Shown: positions 1-6,450 of the stretch, in pieces
Numbering within the stretch: the stretch's first letter is position 1
Layout of the letters: the number at the start of each line of letters is the position of its first letter
Assembly: GCA_934130105.1 (NCBI GenBank)
Contig: CAKOXL010000027.1
Coordinates: 1 to 16,013 of the forward strand
Origin: an uncultured Bacilli bacterium
GTDB taxonomy: Bacteria; Bacillota_I; Bacilli_A; RF39; UBA660
Reading direction: 5' to 3'
Length of the DNA: 16,013 bases
Translations under genes and position numbers: made by a program
Notes under the pieces: model-generated
Database searches by the model: none
What the model saw: the letters and a program-made list of their open reading frames with translations, nothing else
What the model was told of the DNA's origin: nothing

Positions 1-590
1 AGCACCTCCTCAATTTGTTCTAATGCTTCTTTTGTTGTTAATACAACATCTGCATAACTTAAATCTAATACATTTAATTCACTTGGTTCTAATAATGCAA
101 TATTTCTTAAGTTACGAGAAGCTAAAATTAAATTTTCTTCTAATTCTTTTACAACGATTAATACTTTTTTATCAGCTAATTCTAATGTATTAAGCATAGT
201 AGTCATTTCTTTAGTTTTTGGTGTAGCTATAGATAAAGAATCAACTACTACTAATTGTTTGTTGTTATATACATTTAAGAAAGCTGTTTGTAAAGCTAAT
301 CTTCTTTCTTTTCTATTTTGTTTCTTTGAATAATCTCTTGGAACTGGAGTACCATATCTTCCTCCACCTACCCATTGTACAGAACGGATAGATCCTTGAC
401 GAGCATGTCCTGTTCCTTTTTGACGCCATGGTTTTCTTCCACCACCGCTTACTTCACTACGAGTTTTTGTTGAGTGAGTTCCTTGTCTTAATGATGCTCT
501 TTGTAAAATAATGGCATCATATAAAACTTTTTCATTTGGTTCAATGCTAAGTAATTCTTTGTTTAATTTAATGTCCTTTAGTTTTTCCAT
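1..590 (-). CDS. rplD: 50S ribosomal protein L4 (C-terminus cut by window edge)
   Basis: This is ribosomal protein L4, a large-subunit protein that binds 23S rRNA and lines the peptide exit tunnel. I read it directly from the sequence: ATG at 588-590, then 196 complete codons to the window edge with no stop. Recognisable L4 segments include RQGTHSTKTRSEVSGGG, KPWRQKGTGHARQGS and GGGRYGTPVPRDYS. L4 is usually about 205-210 residues, so only some 10 residues are missing. The start is supported by a strong AGGAGG site 5' of the ATG. It is third in the S10 operon order rpsJ-rplC-rplD, 59 nt after rplC. In gammaproteobacteria L4 also represses its own operon; whether it does so here is unknown, but the rpsJ leader in this window is structured. 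Confidence 0.97.
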   Translation of the reverse strand, partial: MEKLKDIKLNKELLSIEPNEKVLYDAIILQRASLRQGTHSTKTRSEVSGGGRKPWRQKGTGHARQGSIRSVQWVGGGRYGTPVPRDYSKKQNRKERRLALQTAFLNVYNNKQLVVVDSLSIATPKTKEMTTMLNTLELADKKVLIVVKELEENLILASRNLRNIALLEPSELNVLDLSYADVVLTTKEALEQIEEV

Positions 591-649
591 CTTTAATTCC
601 TCCTTTCACTACAATTTAAAATTTTTAATTATTATTTAATCTGCAGTGA

Positions 650-1399
650 TTATTCGCTTACTTCTTCTTGAGTTTCTTCAGTTACTTCAGTTTCTGCTAC
701 TTCATTAGTAGCTTCAACTGGTGCTTCAACTACTTCAACATAAGAAATTAATTCTTCAGTTTCGTTAATTTTTTCACCTTTTTTAACTGATGTTCTAATC
801 ATAACTAAAGATTGTTTAGGACCTGGTACATTACCTTTAACTAAGATAACATTATTTTCTAAATCAACATCTACAACTTCTAGATTTTGAATTGTACATG
901 CTACATTACCCATATGTCCTGGTAATTTTTTACCTTTTAATACGTGCATTGGTAACAATGTACCTAATGAACCAACACCTCTATGATATTGAGAACCATG
1001 TCCCATTGGTCCACGAGATTGGTTATAACGTTTAATAACACCTTGGAAACCTTTACCTTTACTAACTCCGCTTACATCAACGATTTCTCCTTTTGTAAAT
1101 AAGCTAGCGTCGATTACTTGTCCTAATGTGTAATCATTAACATTTACTCCCCTGATTTCTCTTAAGAAGCGCTTAGGTTCTGTATTAGCTTTGTTTGTAT
1201 GACCAATTTTAGCTTTGTTGCTTACTTTTGCTCTTACTGTTTCGCATCCTAATTGGATGGCATCATATCCGTCTTTTTCAACTGTTTTAATTTGAGTTAC
1301 AACATTTGGTTCAACTTCAATGACTGTAACAGGAATTAACTTACCGCTTTGAGTAAAAACTTGAGTCATTCCTATCTTTTTCCCTAAGATTCCTTTCAT
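650..1399 (-). CDS. rplC: 50S ribosomal protein L3 with acidic C-terminal extension
   Basis: Ribosomal protein L3 is an early 23S rRNA binder near the peptidyl transferase centre. The N-terminus MKGILGKKIGMTQVF, the central GKGFQGVIKRYNQSRGPM, the following HGSQYHRGVGSLG and the LPGHMGN motif are classical L3. The family core of about 207 residues ends near SVKKGEK. After that comes a tail of about 40 residues (208-249) made mostly of Glu, Val, Thr and Ala with no Lys or Arg after residue 210. This is unusual for a protein that binds rRNA. The start ATG has a good AGGAGG site, and the gene lies 16 nt after rpsJ in the S10 operon. The identification of the core is certain; the role of the tail is unknown. 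Confidence 0.98.
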   Translation of the reverse strand: MKGILGKKIGMTQVFTQSGKLIPVTVIEVEPNVVTQIKTVEKDGYDAIQLGCETVRAKVSNKAKIGHTNKANTEPKRFLREIRGVNVNDYTLGQVIDASLFTKGEIVDVSGVSKGKGFQGVIKRYNQSRGPMGHGSQYHRGVGSLGTLLPMHVLKGKKLPGHMGNVACTIQNLEVVDVDLENNVILVKGNVPGPKQSLVMIRTSVKKGEKINETEELISYVEVVEAPVEATNEVAETEVTEETQEEVSE

Positions 1400-1415
1400 T
1401 TTACTTTCCTCCTAA

Positions 1416-1733
1416 TTAATTTTGTTCAACTTTAATTTGAATATCAACACCGCTTGGTAAATCTAAATGTGCTAATGCATCAATAGTTTCCTTGCTTGGG
1501 TTCTTGACATCAATAAGTCTCTTATGCGTACGCATTTCAAATTGTTCACGACTGTCTTTGTATTTGTGTACAGCACGTAAAATAGTAAACTTTTCAATTT
1601 CTGTTGGAAGTGGTACTGGTCCACTAATTTCTCCACCAGAACGTTTTACAGTTTCAACTATCTTTTTTGCAGCATTATCTAGAATTCTATGATCATATGC
1701 TTTTAATCTTATGCGAACTTTGTCTTTTGACAT
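1416..1733 (-). CDS. rpsJ: 30S ribosomal protein S10, first gene of the S10 operon
   Basis: Small-subunit protein S10; in many bacteria it also acts as NusE in antitermination complexes. The 105 residues match the family length of about 102. Typical motifs are VRIRLKAYDHRILD, GPVPLPTEIEKFTILR, REQFEMRTHKRLIDV and a final GVDIQIKV. The ATG is preceded by AGGGAGG. It is the first gene of the rpsJ-rplC-rplD transcription unit. A dedicated promoter (1866-1895) and a leader of about 125 nt lie directly upstream. Confidence 0.98.
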   Translation of the reverse strand: MSKDKVRIRLKAYDHRILDNAAKKIVETVKRSGGEISGPVPLPTEIEKFTILRAVHKYKDSREQFEMRTHKRLIDVKNPSKETIDALAHLDLPSGVDIQIKVEQN

Positions 1734-1859
1734 TTTGAATCCTCCCTTCGCCTATATCTAGTATAGACTTGCTCCGTGTAAAAAACCTGAATTTATCAGA
1801 TAAGTTTTAACAACTTAACCTGGTGTATCAGCAACCTCACACATCTAAGCAGCCACACA
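1734..1859 (-). promoter_or_regulatory. Structured 5' leader of the S10 operon
   Basis: This is the untranslated stretch between the predicted transcription start (about 1859) and rpsJ. In minus-strand RNA I can draw several helices. Bases 1797-1822 form a stem of 10 pairs with one bulged U. Bases 1785-1801 form a 6-bp hairpin followed by a U run (1780-1784). Bases 1750-1768 form a 7-bp hairpin immediately 5' of the Shine-Dalgarno sequence. A short 5-bp stem pairs 1838-1842 with 1823-1827. CUGUGU at the very 5' end (1855-1860) can pair with ACACGG (1774-1779), closing the whole domain. The first two helices are mutually exclusive. Attenuation by a ribosomal protein is an inference by analogy with S10 operons elsewhere; I did not match this to a named RNA family. 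Confidence 0.6.
1780..1801 (-). terminator. Terminator-like hairpin in the S10 leader (possible attenuator)
   Basis: In minus-strand RNA AUCUGA (1796-1801) pairs with UCAGGU (1785-1790) around a UAAAU loop. The stem has 6 pairs including one G-U, followed directly by five more U (1780-1784). The stem is short, so intrinsic termination may be weak. Bases 1797-1801 are also needed for the longer upstream hairpin (1797-1822), so forming one prevents the other. It could also stop read-through from the unknown two-gene operon, which has no terminator of its own. Confidence 0.45.
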
Positions 1860-1865
1860 GCTAAA

Positions 1866-1895
1866 AGTATACCACAATATATACAAAAAAAGCAA
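1866..1895 (-). promoter_or_regulatory. Sigma-A-type extended -10 promoter of the S10 operon
   Basis: On the minus strand there is a -35 box TTGCTT (1890-1895), an 18-nt spacer and a -10 box TATACT (1866-1871) preceded by TG one base away (1873-1874), an extended -10. The predicted transcription start is near 1859. The -35 box lies only about 12 nt past the stop codon of the preceding gene, so the ribosomal operon has its own start but is not insulated from upstream transcription. Confidence 0.75.
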
Positions 1896-1907
1896 GTGTT
1901 TTCGCAA

Positions 1908-3788
1908 TTATTTTTTAACACCATGCTTTTCTAAAATCTTAACTTGATCGCTAGTATATAATGATCCATTTACTAAATTTTCTAATGAAACACTTAAATT
2001 TTTTACTTTGACTTTAGGAATCTTTATTCCTTCAATATCATAACTAAACATTGATGCATCACTACCATAAAATACAATTAATAAATTAGAATGGTAATTA
2101 CTATTATCTCTATCAAATAAATAACTATTTACTTCACTATCATTAACAAAGAAATTATCTTTATCTAATATTGATTGCTTTATTAAACCATTTTCATATA
2201 TTTCATCACCAATAGCTTCAGAAATAACTATACGTTTTGCTAAATTATTATCACAATTAAGTAAAGCTGGTTGTTTAGATAAACAATTTTCTAAACCGAT
2301 TTCTACTAAAGAAGCAATAAAATCATTCAAATCAGCTCTACCTAACATAGTTAGATCATCTATTTTGCTAATATTAATAAGATAGCTTTCTAATAAATAA
2401 ACATTAACTTTAATAATACTATTATCAACTAATAAAATACTTTTATCTTTAAGATCACGAATATTTACTTTCTTTTGCACAAGCAAATTAATATTTCTTC
2501 TAAGATTTTCTAAAGCTTTTTTATCACTATAAATATTTAAATTACTAGATAACATTTGAAAATCAATATACCCTTTTTTAATAAAAGCATTTATCTCTTC
2601 TATTACTGATATATCAGTATAGGAACAAATTATTACCTTATCATAACTACTAAAATCAAGACTACGTAATAACCTCATTTTTTCCTTTATAACATCAAGT
2701 GGAATTTCTAAAAGTTTTGATTTAATATCTTCTTCTAACATTAGAAAATTAATACCAAAAGTAGAAAAATAATTAACATACTTACTAATAGAGTTTTTAT
2801 CTTTATAAGAATATTCATCATACAACGCTTTATAATAACGCATATTATGTTCATATATATATTCTAAACATAAAAACTTAATATCATCATCAAGTACACT
2901 ATCCAAAATAGTATCTATATCAGTTATTTCATCTTTTTTATTTTCTCTTGCTAAAATTTCTTTTAACTTAATATAGCGGTAAAGTTTTTTCGTTTGAATC
3001 TTAACTTCACTTTTTAATTTACTATAATAACTAAATAAATCCAAAAAGTTATCTTCAAAAACTTTTACATCAACTAAATTTTTTAATATGTTATCAATAA
3101 TTTTTACTTGACTCATTTCTATTATCTTTGACTCTAAAAGCGCATTATCTTTTACTTCTTCTTTTTCACTATCAGAGGATGCTATTTTTAATTTTGCATC
3201 AAGACGGGCCCTACATTTTTCTTTTTCTCTTTCCCCATCAGCTACAATTAATATTAAATTTAGATTAATACCTTTATTAATAGATCTTAAAAACATAGTG
3301 AGATCAATAAAATGAAAAAATTCTTCACAATTCTTAAAATCAGTTTGTAATGATTCATTAATCCTATTTAGGAAAATATCAATATTCCTACTATTAATAG
3401 TATCAAATGATTTTCTTAATGAATTCCCGAAAGTTAGTAATGATTTTAAATCAAAACCGGCCTTTTTAACAGCAGCAAAACGTTTAAAATCATCACAAAG
3501 ATCACAACTAGTCGTTACTGTATCCATTGAAAAAGAGTTAAAATATCCAATGAATTTATCGACCTCAGTAGCTAAATCATCAAAATTTCTTTCTCTATCA
3601 ATTTCAAGCAAAAAAGCAAGCATTAACTCTTTGACAGTAATATTAAGAAGTGTATGTGGAGCTTTTTTGTTAAACTTTTGAAAAAAATCATCTAAAAATT
3701 CAACTCTTTTATTTTCTTGTAAAGAAGAAGATAACTCTCTAGTTTTATTTTCTATTTTATCTAATAATTGATTATACTTAAATTCCAC
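1908..3788 (-). CDS. Unrecognised large alpha-helical protein, second gene of a two-gene operon
   Basis: I do not recognise this protein. The open frame begins at GTG 3798-3800 (630 residues). The GTG at 3786-3788 is the better start, because the AAGGGTGGTGG ribosome site lies at a suitable distance only from it. That gives 626 residues starting MEFKYNQLL. There is no signal peptide or clear membrane segment, so it is probably cytoplasmic. Composition is rich in Lys, Leu, Ile, Asp and Asn and looks mostly helical. A CDLC pair of cysteines lies near residue 95, and a charged Lys/Glu-rich stretch spans about residues 185-215. The region from about 335 to 495 has loosely repeating helical units (for example ENLRRNINLLVQKKVNIRDL), a weak resemblance to helical-repeat proteins. 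It overlaps the end of the preceding gene by 11 nt, so the two are probably translationally coupled. Ordinary AT-rich codon use gives no sign of recent transfer. Confidence 0.85.
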   Translation of the reverse strand: MEFKYNQLLDKIENKTRELSSSLQENKRVEFLDDFFQKFNKKAPHTLLNITVKELMLAFLLEIDRERNFDDLATEVDKFIGYFNSFSMDTVTTSCDLCDDFKRFAAVKKAGFDLKSLLTFGNSLRKSFDTINSRNIDIFLNRINESLQTDFKNCEEFFHFIDLTMFLRSINKGINLNLILIVADGEREKEKCRARLDAKLKIASSDSEKEEVKDNALLESKIIEMSQVKIIDNILKNLVDVKVFEDNFLDLFSYYSKLKSEVKIQTKKLYRYIKLKEILARENKKDEITDIDTILDSVLDDDIKFLCLEYIYEHNMRYYKALYDEYSYKDKNSISKYVNYFSTFGINFLMLEEDIKSKLLEIPLDVIKEKMRLLRSLDFSSYDKVIICSYTDISVIEEINAFIKKGYIDFQMLSSNLNIYSDKKALENLRRNINLLVQKKVNIRDLKDKSILLVDNSIIKVNVYLLESYLINISKIDDLTMLGRADLNDFIASLVEIGLENCLSKQPALLNCDNNLAKRIVISEAIGDEIYENGLIKQSILDKDNFFVNDSEVNSYLFDRDNSNYHSNLLIVFYGSDASMFSYDIEGIKIPKVKVKNLSVSLENLVNGSLYTSDQVKILEKHGVKK

Positions 3789-4761
3789 TAAAACCACCAC
3801 CCTTAGTTGTTTTTACCAAATTTTTAGTTGATAACCCATCTAATAGCCTAGTTTCAATTTTATAATTTCTATCAAGAAAATCACTACTTTTAATCATTTC
3901 TAATAAACACGGTTTATTTCTTTTATAGTAATCAATTCTACTAGTTAAAGATTCACGATACATACTATCATTATCACATTTTTTAGTAAAGATACTAATA
4001 ATTACATAACAATCTGTACCAATTCTATCAAATACAACTCTAGTCTTAAAGTCCTTAACTTCACTTATACCATTTCCATCACTTAACATCTTTACATTTT
4101 TAAAAGTGCCATTTTTTATGGACATCAATAGATTTCTAAAAGTTTCATAATACTCATCTGGAATAGAATATAAATCACTTTCAGCATATATAGAACCACT
4201 TGGTGTTTCTAAAAATATAAGCTTGTTATTAGTAGCTAGGGACTTTTCTATCTGTGTTTCCTTTTTCTCCACCTGAACAAAATTAATTGCTTCAATAATT
4301 TCATGAATTTTTTGCTTTTCTTTACCTATTTCATCAACTAGTCCTTGATCATTTATAATGTCATTATCTAATAGCATAACATCTAATTCATGAATTTCCT
4401 TAAATAGTTCTAATTTTATTCTATTAACGATATCAATATATTTTTTATTTTCACGACTTGGCAAACTATTTAATACCGCATTGACAACATCTTCATAGCT
4501 TAATGCTTTCTTTATTTCTGATTGCATATTATTATAATAATATAAATACTCTTCTTGTGATGTTTTTTCTATTGTATCAGAATCAACAATAGTAGATGTG
4601 CTATCATTACTTTTAGAAGTAACATTACTAGAATGAATAGCTTTATCAAGTTCCTTAATGCTATTTCTTATGATATTAGCTCTGCCAATATTATACCTAA
4701 TTACTTTCTCCATTTCATCAATTGATGAATTATCATCTATATATATAAATAGCTTATCCAT
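3778..4761 (-). CDS. Protein with RelE/HigB-like C-terminal region, first gene of a two-gene operon
   Basis: A 327-residue protein of unknown function. Residues 1-175 look helical and charged, with a Ser/Thr-rich linker near 43-68. Residues about 178-285 resemble the RelE/HigB (phage-derived Gp49-like) toxin fold. The pattern is IPDEYYETFRNLL, then NVKMLSDGNGISEVK, then TRVVFDRIGTDCYVII and FTKKCDNDSMYRE. It corresponds to the usual 'K-L ... E-x-R ... yRv-F ... yvl ... F-KK' arrangement, but I made this call by eye and it needs a profile search. RelE-family toxins cleave mRNA or block gyrase, but here the domain is fused to a long N-terminal part and the partner is not a small antitoxin, so a toxin role is unproven. 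The start ATG follows GAGGGGGTG. It has its own strong promoter (4788-4816). The last residues, KGGGFSGI, are encoded by the ribosome site of the next gene. Confidence 0.85.
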   Translation of the reverse strand: MDKLFIYIDDNSSIDEMEKVIRYNIGRANIIRNSIKELDKAIHSSNVTSKSNDSTSTIVDSDTIEKTSQEEYLYYYNNMQSEIKKALSYEDVVNAVLNSLPSRENKKYIDIVNRIKLELFKEIHELDVMLLDNDIINDQGLVDEIGKEKQKIHEIIEAINFVQVEKKETQIEKSLATNNKLIFLETPSGSIYAESDLYSIPDEYYETFRNLLMSIKNGTFKNVKMLSDGNGISEVKDFKTRVVFDRIGTDCYVIISIFTKKCDNDSMYRESLTSRIDYYKRNKPCLLEMIKSSDFLDRNYKIETRLLDGLSTKNLVKTTKGGGFSGI

Positions 4762-4787
4762 AAATACACCCCCTCAACTAGTGCCGT

Positions 4788-4816
4788 ATTATAACACAAG
4801 ATGAGTTTTATATCAA
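4788..4816 (-). promoter_or_regulatory. Near-consensus promoter of the unknown two-gene operon
   Basis: Minus strand: -35 TTGATA (4811-4816), 17-nt spacer, -10 TATAAT (4788-4793), with TG in the extended -10 position. The predicted start is near 4781, about 20 nt before the ATG of the 327-residue protein. It is one of the best sigma-A-type matches in the window, suggesting the pair is well expressed unless a repressor acts; no operator-like repeat is visible. Confidence 0.8.
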
Positions 4817-4830
4817 TAAAATTTAATTCA

Positions 4831-4857
4831 AAAAATAAAGGTGGGCTAATACCCACC
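4831..4857 (-). terminator. Rho-independent terminator after smpB
   Basis: In minus-strand RNA GGUGGGU (4851-4857) pairs with GCCCACC (4840-4846) around a 4-nt loop. The 7-bp GC-rich stem is followed by UUUAUUUUU (4831-4839). It lies 17 nt past the smpB stop and ends the rnr-capA-smpB unit. Confidence 0.9.
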
Positions 4858-4873
4858 AACACTTAATTACAAA

Positions 4874-5323
4874 TTAATATATATTTTTTAAAGATTTATT
4901 AAGTTGTCTTTTAATATCTCGTTCCTTTATACTTTCACGTTTATCATAATCTTTTTTACCCTTACATAAACCAAGTAAAACTTTAGCTCTACTCTTAACA
5001 AAATATATTTTTAATGGAACTAATGTATAGCCCTCTAACTTTATCTTATCACCAAGTTTGCGAATCTCAGATTTATGCATTAATAACTTTCTGGTCCTAG
5101 TTTCATTGTGATTAAAAATATTTCCTTCCTTATAATGACTAATAAACATATTAAGAAGAAATATTTCTCCATTCCTAACAATACCATAACTATCTTTAAT
5201 ATTAGCCTTACCATCACGAATAGATTTAATCTCTGTACCAGTTAAAACAATACCACATTCATATTCTTCTTCGATAAAATAATCATGTCTAGCTACTCTA
5301 TTTACTATTTCCACTGTAATCAC
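4874..5323 (-). CDS. smpB: SsrA-binding protein SmpB
   Basis: SmpB binds tmRNA and delivers it to stalled ribosomes for trans-translation. The family signature is clear: NRVARHDYFIEEEYECGIVL, then LTGTEIKSIRDGKANIKDSY, LLNMFISHYKEGN, TRTRKLLMHKSEI and GKKDYDKRE. The length of 149 is typical. Two GTG starts are possible (5321-5323 and 5312-5314). I prefer the first, with AGGA just upstream, giving a 26-nt overlap with the end of the CapA-like gene; the second would make the protein 3 residues shorter. No tmRNA gene (ssrA) follows, because only 112 nt separate smpB from the next gene. It is the last gene of the rnr-capA-smpB unit and ends at the terminator at 4831-4857. Confidence 0.97.
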   Translation of the reverse strand: MITVEIVNRVARHDYFIEEEYECGIVLTGTEIKSIRDGKANIKDSYGIVRNGEIFLLNMFISHYKEGNIFNHNETRTRKLLMHKSEIRKLGDKIKLEGYTLVPLKIYFVKSRAKVLLGLCKGKKDYDKRESIKERDIKRQLNKSLKNIY

Positions 5324-6449
5324 TCTTTCCTATTCTGCTATCTCCATGAATAGCTATATCCATATACTTATTATAATACGTTTTATAATTTGGTAAAAGG
5401 GATTCTGTTAATTTTGAATAAGGATAAACCTTAAAATTTCCGCGATAACCTTTTTTATTATCACTATATGTATAAGTTAATTCACTACTAACATTATCAA
5501 GTACAATATCACCATTATTTTTTTTGATAACATCAACAGATACCATAAGTCCAGTTAGTTTTTCAATTCCCCTTTGTCCTGATATAAAATTACCAAGTGA
5601 ATAAATAACCAAAGTATTATCTATAAATTCAATAGGTTCTACAACATGAGGATGATGCCCAATCACAATATCAACACCCAAACTAGCTAAGTAAGAAGCA
5701 ATCTCTTTCTGCTCACTAGTTGGAGTAAAAGAATATTCCTCTCCAAAATGCATAGCTACCATTAACAAATCTACTCTATCTCTAACACTTTCAATATCCT
5801 TTTTCACAACTTCACTATCATAGCGATTTAGTAAATAAGTTTTCCCATTTGGTATACTAAGACCATTTGTCCAACAAGTATAAGATAAAAGTGCATATTT
5901 AATTCCATTTTTTTCTTTTACAACAATCTTATTCCTATCTTCCATACTAGAGTAAGAACCAGAGACATAAACATCTTTCGTTTTCCAATAACTAGTAGAA
6001 TTTAAAATGGCTTGTTCACCACGGTCTAATGTATGATTATTAGCTAAAGATACCAAATTAAAGCCAGCATCAACAAAAGCATCTCCAACTTCATATGGAG
6101 AATTAAAACGTGGATAACTAGATAATCCAAGTTCACTACCGCCTAAAATAGATTCCTGATTATAAAAAGCTAAATCATAAGAAGAAATAATTGGTTTCAT
6201 TTCCGATAACATAGAATTAAAATCATATTTACCATTATGATAAGCATCACTATATACAGCACCATGAATTAAACCATCACCAACCATGACTAGTGATAGT
6301 CTAGCTTCTTTAGGAATCGTAGTATCCATCTCACTAGATACATGATTCTTACTACTTAAAAAATAAACATTACTACTATAAATCAACAAAATAGACAAAA
6401 AAAGAGTAACAACAAGTATCAAAACATTCCTAATTATTACTCTTTTCAT
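5298..6449 (-). CDS. CapA-family (PGA_cap) metallophosphatase-like protein, membrane-anchored
   Basis: It belongs to the CapA/PgsA poly-gamma-glutamate capsule family, which has a calcineurin-like metallophosphatase fold. Residues about 6-28 form one hydrophobic segment after MKR, so it is probably an N-terminal anchor with the domain outside the cell. Metal-site type motifs are visible: VGDGLIHG, FYNQESILGG, SLANNHTLDRG, AMHFGEEY, GHHPHVVEP and YSLGNFISG. The full length of 383 residues is normal. The capsule genes that would accompany a real CapA (capB, capC) are absent here, so the substrate is unknown and a cell-envelope role is only inferred. The ATG lies 1 nt after the rnr stop and the 3' end overlaps smpB, so it is embedded in that operon. 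The ribosome site is weak, consistent with translational coupling to rnr. Confidence 0.92.
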   Translation of the reverse strand: MKRVIIRNVLILVVTLFLSILLIYSSNVYFLSSKNHVSSEMDTTIPKEARLSLVMVGDGLIHGAVYSDAYHNGKYDFNSMLSEMKPIISSYDLAFYNQESILGGSELGLSSYPRFNSPYEVGDAFVDAGFNLVSLANNHTLDRGEQAILNSTSYWKTKDVYVSGSYSSMEDRNKIVVKEKNGIKYALLSYTCWTNGLSIPNGKTYLLNRYDSEVVKKDIESVRDRVDLLMVAMHFGEEYSFTPTSEQKEIASYLASLGVDIVIGHHPHVVEPIEFIDNTLVIYSLGNFISGQRGIEKLTGLMVSVDVIKKNNGDIVLDNVSSELTYTYSDNKKGYRGNFKVYPYSKLTESLLPNYKTYYNKYMDIAIHGDSRIGKSDYSGNSK

Positions 6450-6450
6450 T

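Noticed and set aside
1492..1692. Plus-strand open frame opposite rpsJ
   Set aside because: It is antisense to a highly conserved ribosomal gene, has no ribosome site and no recognisable protein; a chance frame.
4762..4873. Possible tmRNA (ssrA) after smpB
   Set aside because: The gap is only 112 nt and is accounted for by a terminator and a promoter; a tmRNA would need about 350 nt.
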